A stretch of 30,197 nucleotides of DNA, taken from the NCBI GenBank assembly GCA_964369755.1, contig CAYJFY010000031.1:1-30197 (forward strand). Direction: 5' to 3'. Positions within the stretch are counted from its first letter, which is position 1. The number at the start of each line of letters is the position of its first letter. Made by a program: the position numbers and the translations under genes. The notes below the pieces were generated by a model that saw only the letters and a program-made list of their open reading frames with translations, was not told where the DNA came from and made no database searches. Shown one piece after another: positions 6,561 through 14,493 of the stretch. Source of the DNA: CAUPWF01 sp964369755. GTDB taxonomy: Bacteria; Bacillota; Clostridia; Lachnospirales; Lachnospiraceae.

Positions 6561-9029
6561 ATGAGAAATAAATTGATTCTTGATACACTTCGGACGATAC
6601 AAAAATCCCTTGGAAAATACACCTTGTTGCTTCTAATTGTACTAATGGGAGTTTCCTTTTTTTCTGGGATGTTATCGATATCCTCTGCCATGGGACAAAG
6701 TGTAGATCGATATGCAGACGAGTATGCATTATTTGACTATCAAATCTTCTCGAACTATGGTTTTGATGAAGAAGATATGAATACACTGAAAGATATTGAT
6801 GATAGTTTTATCGTCGAGGGTGGATATTTTTATGATGTTGAGGGGAGATTTGGAGACCATGATTATGTGTTTCGATTGGAATCATTTGATGAAGAGCATT
6901 CACTAAATAGGGTAGAACTGATTGAAGGAAGATATCCAATAGCACCAGATGAGGTGCTGGTAGAGGCGGCGAATGATCTATTCGAAGTGCCAAAAATCGG
7001 TGAGGTGGTTACCCTTGAAAGAGGTGGTTCGGAGTTGGATGAAATCCTCGAACATACAGAATATACAGTGGTGGGGGTGGTGAATACTCCCAATTATATG
7101 AGTCTTGAAAAAGGGACATCGACTCTGAATAATTTGACACTGAATTCATTTCTTTATGTTCCGGAAACGGCGTTTACGACGGATGTGTATACGACAGTAT
7201 ATATCGGAAGTAAGGAAGCAAGAGAATTGGACTCGTTTAGTGAGGTGTATACGGAACAAGTGGAACAAGAGCGAAAGCTGATTGAAGAGATTGCCGATAC
7301 AGCGCAATCTGTGCGAGCAGAGAAACTTAAAGAAGAAATTCCCGAGGAATATTGGGAGGAGATTGAAGAAGGACAATGGACGATTTTGACACGGGATATG
7401 CATTATCCAATGACAACATATAAGGATACAGTAAGCCAAATGCAAGTGATTGGACTTATCTTCCCAATCTTCTTCTTCCTTGTGGCAGCACTCGTATGTC
7501 TTACAACGATGAAGCGTATGGTGGATGAACAGAGAGGGCAAATAGGAATTCTTCGTGCCCTTGGATACAGTCGATTACAGTGTGCTTCGAAGTTTTTGAT
7601 CTATGCCCTGAGCGCAACCCTAATCGGAGGGCTTGCTGGTGTAATATTTGGGATCATGATATTCCCGCCGATTGTATATGGTACGTGGAATATTATGTAT
7701 AATCTGCCACCGCTAAACTACGATACACCGTGGTTTAATATGGTGGTTGCAGTGGTTGTTTTTCTTGTTTTGATGGGACTTACAACATATAGTGCAATTC
7801 GTGTTGAAACGGCACAGGTTACAAGCGTGTTGTTGCGTCCGAAAGCTCCTCCAGCAGGAAAAAAGGTGTTTTTAGAGAAGATACCATTTATCTGGAAGAG
7901 ACTTTCATTTACTGCGAAAATAACAGCACGAAACTTAATTAGATATAAACAGCGATTTTTCATGTCTGTTTTTGGGATTGCGGGATGTACATGCCTGCTT
8001 GTCAGTGGATTTGGAATGCAGGGATCGATTGGTGGGATTGCTGAGATTCAATACGAAGAACTTACGAGATACGAAGCGGTGGTATCTACAATAGAAAGTA
8101 CAGAGATATCGGAGGAATTGATTTCGGAAATTACTGCGATTGATGATGCCCTCCAGATGCAGACAATTGCAACTTATGCAGCAGAAATTAGTTGCGAGGA
8201 AGAGGCAGTTGTTGCATACACACAGGTTTATGATGACGATGCTGCCCTCAAAACGATGAATGTGGTGAGAGAAACCAGTGGGAGAGAAGAACTGACACTT
8301 ACAAATGACTCGATATTGATTAGTGCAAAATTATCAGAGCTACTGAGTGTGGACGTGGGAGATGAAGTAGAGATAAGAAATGCAGATGATGAGAGACAAG
8401 TAGCGAAAATCGGAGGAATATACGAGAAATATATTAATCATGAAATTATGATAAGTAGTGAGTATTACAGATCGTTATTTGGGGATACAATTGAAAAAAA
8501 TTCCATCTTTATAGAAGGAAATCTAGATTCAGAAGTAGTGAGAGATGAAATCATGGAACTCGATGGTGTGAATGGAATTACATTCAATGAGAGTATTGTA
8601 TCAAGCTTTGCGAATATTTCAACTAGCATGAATATTGTAGTCGCAGTTATTATCATATCCGCTGCTTCGCTAGCATTTGTTGTGCTTGGCAATTTGACTA
8701 GTATTAATATCAGTGAGAGAAAGCGAGAAATAGCAACACTTAAAGTATTGGGATTCAGACATCGGGAAACAAAAGAGTATATCTTCAAAGAAAATATGGT
8801 CTTAACGGTATTCGGAGCCTTGCTAGGAGTTGTTCTAGGGATAGGGGCTCACAACTTCATAATCACACAAGTTGAGATGGACTTTATCATGTTTGTTAGA
8901 AGTATTTCTCTATCGAGTATCATATACTCAGTACTCCTTACAATACTATTCTCTGTTGTTATAAATCGAGTGATGTTATCAAAACTTAAGAAAATAGATA
9001 TGATTGAATCGCTTAAGAGTGTGGAATAA
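6561..9029 (+). CDS. FtsX-like ABC transporter permease (two FtsX domains)
   Basis: An 822-residue membrane protein with no gap from its ATPase gene. A first membrane helix (about residues 18-40) is followed by a large acidic extracytoplasmic domain (about 45-290), a block of three helices (about 295-415), another helix near 470, a second extracytoplasmic domain (about 500-690) and a final three-helix block (about 695-810). This is the duplicated FtsX layout. The motif RGQIGILRALGYSR and its partner KREIATLKVLGFRHRE are the paired cytoplasmic coupling segments seen in FtsX permeases. Such systems export peptides or lipids, or act as sensors for antimicrobial compounds; the substrate cannot be told. 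No clear terminator follows. Confidence 0.93.
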   Translation: MRNKLILDTLRTIQKSLGKYTLLLLIVLMGVSFFSGMLSISSAMGQSVDRYADEYALFDYQIFSNYGFDEEDMNTLKDIDDSFIVEGGYFYDVEGRFGDHDYVFRLESFDEEHSLNRVELIEGRYPIAPDEVLVEAANDLFEVPKIGEVVTLERGGSELDEILEHTEYTVVGVVNTPNYMSLEKGTSTLNNLTLNSFLYVPETAFTTDVYTTVYIGSKEARELDSFSEVYTEQVEQERKLIEEIADTAQSVRAEKLKEEIPEEYWEEIEEGQWTILTRDMHYPMTTYKDTVSQMQVIGLIFPIFFFLVAALVCLTTMKRMVDEQRGQIGILRALGYSRLQCASKFLIYALSATLIGGLAGVIFGIMIFPPIVYGTWNIMYNLPPLNYDTPWFNMVVAVVVFLVLMGLTTYSAIRVETAQVTSVLLRPKAPPAGKKVFLEKIPFIWKRLSFTAKITARNLIRYKQRFFMSVFGIAGCTCLLVSGFGMQGSIGGIAEIQYEELTRYEAVVSTIESTEISEELISEITAIDDALQMQTIATYAAEISCEEEAVVAYTQVYDDDAALKTMNVVRETSGREELTLTNDSILISAKLSELLSVDVGDEVEIRNADDERQVAKIGGIYEKYINHEIMISSEYYRSLFGDTIEKNSIFIEGNLDSEVVRDEIMELDGVNGITFNESIVSSFANISTSMNIVVAVIIISAASLAFVVLGNLTSINISERKREIATLKVLGFRHRETKEYIFKENMVLTVFGALLGVVLGIGAHNFIITQVEMDFIMFVRSISLSSIIYSVLLTILFSVVINRVMLSKLKKIDMIESLKSVE

Positions 9030-9087
9030 AAGTGTAATTGAATGTAAAAATCAATGAAAATACCCCGAAAAAATACATGTAAAATAA

Positions 9088-9116
9088 TTGATAAATACAA
9101 AAAATAATGGCATAAT
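9088..9116 (+). promoter_or_regulatory. promoter of the carotenoid-oxygenase-like gene
   Basis: TTGATA (9088-9093), 17-base spacer and CATAAT (9111-9116), giving a leader of about 90 bases before the start codon. The leader shows no recognised riboswitch. Confidence 0.6.
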
Positions 9117-9212
9117 GGAATCTTAAAGGGGAGTGTGTAATAAAACTTCGCTGACAAGAAAATAGTGCCGCTGTACGCTGCGTTTTGTATATAGAAAAGG
9201 ATGGTTATTTGT

Positions 9213-11870
9213 GTGAGTAGACAAAAAGATGTGAATGCAAAATTTAAGAAAGTATACCCAAACTTACGTTACATGCTTGGTATGGGGCCAAAAGTGCATC
9301 GAAATGGGAAGAAGATTACCAATAAATTCAAGAGGAGAAGCTTGAAGTCGAATGTCATTCCAGATGCCTACAATGTCTGTAATACAACTACGATAGATCG
9401 TGAGTTTTCCTTGAATGTGCTTACGGGGAATCTTCCCCAGGATGTGAGCGGAAACTTATACATTTGTCAATGTCTAGGTTCGCCAGAGGCGTTTATGATG
9501 GGTGATACCAATCTAGTAAAGATGGAATTTTCGAAGGAGGGAGTGAATCTGAAGAATCGCTTCTTGTGGAATCCTGCTGCCATTGCACGGATTGCCCTAC
9601 AGGATACGGTTCATCGATTCGATAATTTCGGTCTGATGTTTTTATCTCCAGGAGTGGGGATATTCTCTTATACAGAGGGGATGTATCTCTTGCCGGACGG
9701 GCGTCTTGGCATTACCAGTGACGTGGATCGACCGTGGATTGTGGAACGGGACTCTCTGCGGGCGGTTGATCCCCTAGGGAAGCGTAGTGAGTGGTTGCCG
9801 ATGATGTCTGGGGAGAATGGAGATGTGATGGGGAATCTCTTTGCGGGATACAACAACTCACATGTCATCTATACAGATACCGTGACCAATGAATTGTTCT
9901 TGGCGAATTTCCAAGGGAAACAATCGGATGGATCGCATCCATGCCAGTTGATGCTCTGGGATGGGGAGAATGACTTTACATCATGGAAGGTAGTGGATGA
10001 AGCGGGGCAGGATATCCATATTTTGCAGAGCATTCATGAGCTGATCTTCACGAGGGATTATATTTTGATTGCCGACACCGCATTTTCGGCAGGATCAGAA
10101 CTCTTCAAGCCGTGGCACAGTGCTGCATTGCCGAATCCAAAGACGGTGATGTATGTGGTAGATCGACGGGACTTGAAGACGGCAGGAGAAATGGTGGTTG
10201 CTAAGAAATTGGAGATTGAGGAGAGTTGCATTCATCTGATTGCAGAGTATGAGAATCCAGAGGATCAAATTACGGTTTATATGCTACATACACCTGCCAC
10301 GAACACGGCAGAGATTATTCGTCATTATGATGTGAATCTTCAAGGTGAACTGTTTCCACAGCACATGATTGGGTATGGAACCTTGCCTGTGCTAGATGTT
10401 TCCAGTGTGGGCAAACATGTGTTGGATATGAGTAAAAATCAGGTTGCTAGTTCGGAATATATCAGGGACAAGGAATACACGTGGGGACCATATATGTATA
10501 CCTACATGGGGAGACAGACGCGTCCGTTTATGGAGCAAGACCTCTATGTGATGTACAAGGGATTCTCAAAAGATATCTTGCCAAAGCGTGTGTATGAAGC
10601 CTATAAGGATGCGCCGAATCGTAGGGTGGCATTAGAGGAAATGTTTGCTGAGAATGGAATCGCTTGCAACAATTCCATTGCAAGAATCAGAAAGTCAGAT
10701 TTCCAATCGGAGGACAGATACGTATTTCCAGATAAGGTGCTTTTGTATACGATTTCATGTTTGGAATCGAGTGTGGAAGAGGGCGCAGGATATCTGATTG
10801 CGGGTGTGGTACAGGATGTGCCAGAGCGTGAAGAAACATCAGGGCATGAATATTGGCTGTTTGATGCGACCAATCTTGCAGCAGGACCAATCTGTACACT
10901 GGGCCACAAGGAGTTAAACAATAGCACACTCTTCCATACCGTGTATATTCCAAGTGATTTGGAAGAGGCGTTAGATAAAAGACAAGTGAAGTATCATGTT
11001 CCGTTACGAGAAGATTATCCAAGAGAGGAGTTGGAGAAGTGGAATCCATGTATTATGGATACCTTCGAGAACCTCATATGGCCATATTATGATGCGCGAG
11101 ATAATCAAGAGGATAAGAAGAGACCACTTGTAGAAGAAAAATTAGAAAATATCAGAATGACTCGCATACAGCAATCAGAGGGAAGAGAACATCTAATCGG
11201 TGAGGAATGGGTGAGCGATGCGAAAGCCCATGCACAGAAGATGTTTGCAGAAGCGAAGCGGATGTTTGCGACCACGGGATGGAAGGTGGAGAGCAATAAA
11301 AATGGTTTATTGGTAGAATCAAAGCCAGTAGATGGTGTGCTGCGGTCGTCGGGGGTGGATGTGACGAGGGCGAGTGGGATCATCCATGCCAACGCACAGA
11401 AGTTCTTTGAATTTATCACTTCGCCAGAAGGGTATGCCGTGATAGACCCTGTCAGTGATCCGGATGATCACAGCAAGGAGCCGCTAGAGGTTTATCCGTG
11501 GCATGAAGGGGCTAGGCTAGAGGCAGCACTTGCGACAACGAATATTCCGATGATAGATCCGAGCGATTTTGTCGTACTCAATGCAATCGACCCAGGAGAG
11601 CGGATGTTTGCATCGAAGTCGATTCTCCACGAAGGTATGCCAGGAGGCAGTAAGTATAGTGGGGAAGGAAAGCCAGAAAATGGACACGAGAGAGCCTTGA
11701 ATACCTTTGTCATCCAGGTGGAAGAGGTAGATGAGAATCATTGCAAGGTGCGATGTATTAATTATGCAGATATGGTGGGAAAAACCCCTGCTGCAATCAA
11801 TAATATGATTAACAAGAAGGGGTTCTTCCCACCATTATATAAGCGGATGCATGAGGCGGCGAAGTTGTAG
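9213..11870 (+). CDS. carotenoid-cleavage-oxygenase-family protein with C-terminal START-like domain
   Basis: An 885-residue protein. Residues about 50-610 match the RPE65/apocarotenoid oxygenase propeller. The four iron-binding histidines are in place: His217 (NSHVIYTD), His275 (IHELIFTRDY), His341 (CIHLIAEYEN) and His575 (LFHTVYIP); their spacing (58, 66, 234) is close to that of RPE65 His180/241/313/527. After a charged linker (about 630-690), residues 695-885 resemble a START/SRPBCC lipid-binding domain. Start: GTG 9213 has AAGGATGG upstream at good spacing; ATG 9201 touches AAAAGG and is less likely. Family enzymes cleave C=C bonds with O2, which is odd beside oxygen-sensitive hydrogenases. 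It is monocistronic and ends five bases from a convergent gene. Substrate unknown. Confidence 0.85.
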   Translation: MSRQKDVNAKFKKVYPNLRYMLGMGPKVHRNGKKITNKFKRRSLKSNVIPDAYNVCNTTTIDREFSLNVLTGNLPQDVSGNLYICQCLGSPEAFMMGDTNLVKMEFSKEGVNLKNRFLWNPAAIARIALQDTVHRFDNFGLMFLSPGVGIFSYTEGMYLLPDGRLGITSDVDRPWIVERDSLRAVDPLGKRSEWLPMMSGENGDVMGNLFAGYNNSHVIYTDTVTNELFLANFQGKQSDGSHPCQLMLWDGENDFTSWKVVDEAGQDIHILQSIHELIFTRDYILIADTAFSAGSELFKPWHSAALPNPKTVMYVVDRRDLKTAGEMVVAKKLEIEESCIHLIAEYENPEDQITVYMLHTPATNTAEIIRHYDVNLQGELFPQHMIGYGTLPVLDVSSVGKHVLDMSKNQVASSEYIRDKEYTWGPYMYTYMGRQTRPFMEQDLYVMYKGFSKDILPKRVYEAYKDAPNRRVALEEMFAENGIACNNSIARIRKSDFQSEDRYVFPDKVLLYTISCLESSVEEGAGYLIAGVVQDVPEREETSGHEYWLFDATNLAAGPICTLGHKELNNSTLFHTVYIPSDLEEALDKRQVKYHVPLREDYPREELEKWNPCIMDTFENLIWPYYDARDNQEDKKRPLVEEKLENIRMTRIQQSEGREHLIGEEWVSDAKAHAQKMFAEAKRMFATTGWKVESNKNGLLVESKPVDGVLRSSGVDVTRASGIIHANAQKFFEFITSPEGYAVIDPVSDPDDHSKEPLEVYPWHEGARLEAALATTNIPMIDPSDFVVLNAIDPGERMFASKSILHEGMPGGSKYSGEGKPENGHERALNTFVIQVEEVDENHCKVRCINYADMVGKTPAAINNMINKKGFFPPLYKRMHEAAKL

Positions 11871-11875
11871 CAGGA

Positions 11876-13300
11876 TTATAAGTGCATTAACTTTACTGCG
11901 TCCAACATCGTTTTTTCGTAAGCTTCCATGCCATATTTGTCGACTTGGGCCTTGTCTTTTGGGCCGTGAGTCAGACAACCAGCGCCACCGATACAACCAT
12001 CGGTACATGCCATACCTTCGATAAAGTTTGCAGGACTCACTTTTTTCGCTGATTTCAGCAGAGCGAGTTTGCAAGCATCGATACCATTACATTTCTCCGC
12101 ATTCAAATCAAAGTCGATGGATTGCTCCTTAATAGCCTGTGCCACAGCATCAGACAGACCGCCACTTCGGGCGAATATTCTACCGAAATATGAGGCATTA
12201 TCAAGGACATCTTCATCTAAATCAGAGAGCGCGATATCTTTGCTATCAAACAAAGCCTGTAGTTCTTCGAATGTAATCACACAATCAATATAAGGGCGGA
12301 CGCTATCTAGTTGGAATTCCATTTTCTTTGCAGTACATGGCCCAATAAATATAATCTTAGAGGTAGGATCGGTCTCCTTGATATACTTCGCAATCCGTGC
12401 CATCGGCGAGAGGTTGTGGGAAATGTGCTCCGTAAAATCACTAAAATGCTGTTTGATATACATGACAAATGCAGGGCAACAAGAGCTAGTTAAAAAGCCT
12501 TTTTCGGCAAGTTCTCTTGACTCTTCAAGCGCCACGGCATCCGCGCCAAGTGCGGCCTCGACCACTGTATAAAATCCCAATTCTTTGATTCCACTGATCA
12601 CCTGTCCGAGTTTTGCGTATTGAAACTGACTCGAGATAGAAGGGGCTACAACGGCATAAACCTTATAGTTCTTGTTCTCATCACTCTTTTTTATCATATC
12701 GATAGAATCTAAGATAAAGGATTTGTCTGCAATAGAGCCGAATGGACATTGATATACACATGCGCCACAGGAAATACACTTTTCATTGATGATTTCCGCT
12801 CCATTATTTTCCCCTTTTTTAATTGCGCCGACTTTGCATGCGCTTTCGCAAGGTCTTTTACTGCTTATGATAGCATGATAGGGACAGACCTTTGCACAAG
12901 CGCCGCAATCCACACATTTTTCGCTATCGATGCGAGCGGTATAGTTCTCATCAAAGGAGATTGCGCCGAATTTGCAGGCATCAAAACATCGATGAGACAA
13001 GCAACCGCGACAGGAGGAGGTGACAACATATCCAGAGGCTGGACACTCATCGCATGCGATGTCAATGACTTCAATAACATTGGGGTTACGTCTGTTCCCA
13101 CCCATGGCAATCTTGACACGTTCCGCCAGGATTGCACGCTCTTTGTAGACACAGCAGCGTGTGGTGGAGTCTTTTCCAGATACAATGTTTTTGGGAATAT
13201 CTGAGATATTCTCTAGAAGGGTGTCATTCCAAGCGTTTTTGGACACCTCTTTTAGGACTTCATATTTTAAATATTGTACTTTGGTATCAAATTTTTTCAT
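11876..13300 (-). CDS. [FeFe] hydrogenase, group-B-like monomer with multiple ferredoxin clusters
   Basis: A 474-residue iron-sulfur hydrogenase. The N-terminus has Cys-rich segments (CDECP near 83-87, CRGC near 97-100) and ferredoxin-type clusters (C129/132/135/139 and C175/178/181/185). The H-cluster domain carries L1 TSSCCPAF (Cys274, Cys275), L2 PCTAKKME (Cys322) and L3 EGMACTDGCIGGAGC (Cys432, Cys436). Thus all four cluster ligands and the proton-relay Cys274 are present, so it could be catalytically active. L1 with Ala-Phe in place of Met-Trp, and L3 ending GGAGC instead of GGGQP, fit the poorly studied group B rather than prototypical group A. It is last in a four-gene operon with a sensory hydrogenase. 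The physiological partner is probably ferredoxin. Confidence 0.88.
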   Translation of the reverse strand: MKKFDTKVQYLKYEVLKEVSKNAWNDTLLENISDIPKNIVSGKDSTTRCCVYKERAILAERVKIAMGGNRRNPNVIEVIDIACDECPASGYVVTSSCRGCLSHRCFDACKFGAISFDENYTARIDSEKCVDCGACAKVCPYHAIISSKRPCESACKVGAIKKGENNGAEIINEKCISCGACVYQCPFGSIADKSFILDSIDMIKKSDENKNYKVYAVVAPSISSQFQYAKLGQVISGIKELGFYTVVEAALGADAVALEESRELAEKGFLTSSCCPAFVMYIKQHFSDFTEHISHNLSPMARIAKYIKETDPTSKIIFIGPCTAKKMEFQLDSVRPYIDCVITFEELQALFDSKDIALSDLDEDVLDNASYFGRIFARSGGLSDAVAQAIKEQSIDFDLNAEKCNGIDACKLALLKSAKKVSPANFIEGMACTDGCIGGAGCLTHGPKDKAQVDKYGMEAYEKTMLDAVKLMHL

Positions 13301-13317
13301 ATCATAACCAAGCCTTT

Positions 13318-14493
13318 CTAAAAATAACTTACTTTAATTCGTTTTCCCATCTGCTTCAAACAGTGGGAGAGTTCTTCGATCAGTTGCATTTTGATATTAA
13401 AATTTATCGGTAAATTTGGGTTTTGGTGGGCGGGATTCACAGCTTTTCCAACATAGAAGTTAATGTCCGTGGCTTCTTCAAACAGAAGTCGGGATATCTG
13501 TGAAGCACCGTCTTTTTTATAGCCCCAAGTCGAATATAGTTCATTCTCATTTAAATAGTCATTCGCATAAGCTAGGACTTTATTGATCGTAATGATGCCC
13601 TCTGTTACCAGATCAACTCCAGAAATATTGGCCATTGGAGGCACATCAGAATCAATGAAATCTAAGGATGGTTGAAGTTCTTTTCCTAAATAACTGGCTG
13701 CGATGCTAGAAGTTGTGCCTCCACAGACAATGTGTTTGCCTTCTTTTGCAAAGAAGAGGGACATCATCTTTGTGGCATCGTTTTCATTTGAAGGCGGTCC
13801 GATGATGAGATTCATCGGCTGACGCTTTCGAATTTTGATGGTACATGCAGTCGTGTCATCGCCGGGCATTGTTCCGTAGAGAGAATTGCATTCATTGAGT
13901 AGTATGGTGTTCAATGTTTTTGCAGTAAATCCAACATGTGTTAGGGGAGAGATATAATCGATGATTTCTTGCCGATCCCAACCCAAATTCAAGATGTTTC
14001 CGATTCCTGCATGAATACACCCATCGCTCATTAGAACGAAGATATCATCTTCGTTGACAGGAATCCTTGAGGTAAGGATTTTCTTGCCACCAATAATCAT
14101 CTCGTTGTAGGGAATCTCGTAGTGAGAGCCTTCTCTTAGAAGAATAACCCTTGGATTATCATATTGAATAATCTCTGCTTCCTTGTTGTTGTTAAACAGT
14201 CGAAATATGGTAAAGGTTGAATAGGCAACCCCGCGAACAGAGCATACGGGTAAGGTTTCCGCAATGGTTTCGACGCAATTGGTAATGCTCAAACCTTCTG
14301 AAATCATGGTGGAGATAATTTTTGCAGTCAAGGTTGCTAGGATATTTGCCTTTACGCCACTACCTAGCCCGTCGGCTAATACGATGGTTGTAGATCCATC
14401 ATCCCCTTCGATCACCTCGACCTGATCACCGCAGAGTTCTTCATTATATTTGTTCAGGCTGCTATAGCCAATGTCAGCACATAAATTAATCAT
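13318..14493 (-). CDS. SpoIIE/PP2C-family serine phosphatase with extra C-terminal domain
   Basis: A 391-residue protein. Residues 1-222 form a SpoIIE-type PP2C phosphatase with the metal-binding acids visible: Asp41 in LADGLGSG, Asp157 in LMSDGC and Asp212-Asp213 in GDDTTA. Residues about 225-391 form a second domain with GGTTSSIAASYLGKEL and a VPPMANISGVDLVTEG phrase that I do not recognise from any named family. The gene overlaps the sensory hydrogenase gene by eight bases, so the two are coupled. In anaerobes such phosphatases accompany PAS-containing hydrogenases and are thought to relay the hydrogen signal by dephosphorylating a partner. The target protein is not in the window. Confidence 0.88.
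   Translation of the reverse strand: MINLCADIGYSSLNKYNEELCGDQVEVIEGDDGSTTIVLADGLGSGVKANILATLTAKIISTMISEGLSITNCVETIAETLPVCSVRGVAYSTFTIFRLFNNNKEAEIIQYDNPRVILLREGSHYEIPYNEMIIGGKKILTSRIPVNEDDIFVLMSDGCIHAGIGNILNLGWDRQEIIDYISPLTHVGFTAKTLNTILLNECNSLYGTMPGDDTTACTIKIRKRQPMNLIIGPPSNENDATKMMSLFFAKEGKHIVCGGTTSSIAASYLGKELQPSLDFIDSDVPPMANISGVDLVTEGIITINKVLAYANDYLNENELYSTWGYKKDGASQISRLLFEEATDINFYVGKAVNPAHQNPNLPINFNIKMQLIEELSHCLKQMGKRIKVSYF

Noticed and set aside
7146..7541. A 131-codon minus-strand frame inside the FtsX permease
   Set aside because: Composition follows the reverse of the permease codons, and no ribosome binding site or domain is present.
10687..11049. Minus-strand frames of about 110-120 codons inside the oxygenase-like gene
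   Set aside because: They lie wholly within a well-supported gene on the other strand and have no start signals or recognisable domain.
12749..13204. A 151-codon plus-strand frame opposite the hydrogenase gene
   Set aside because: It is a shadow of the cysteine-rich minus-strand gene, has no ribosome binding site and shows no domain.
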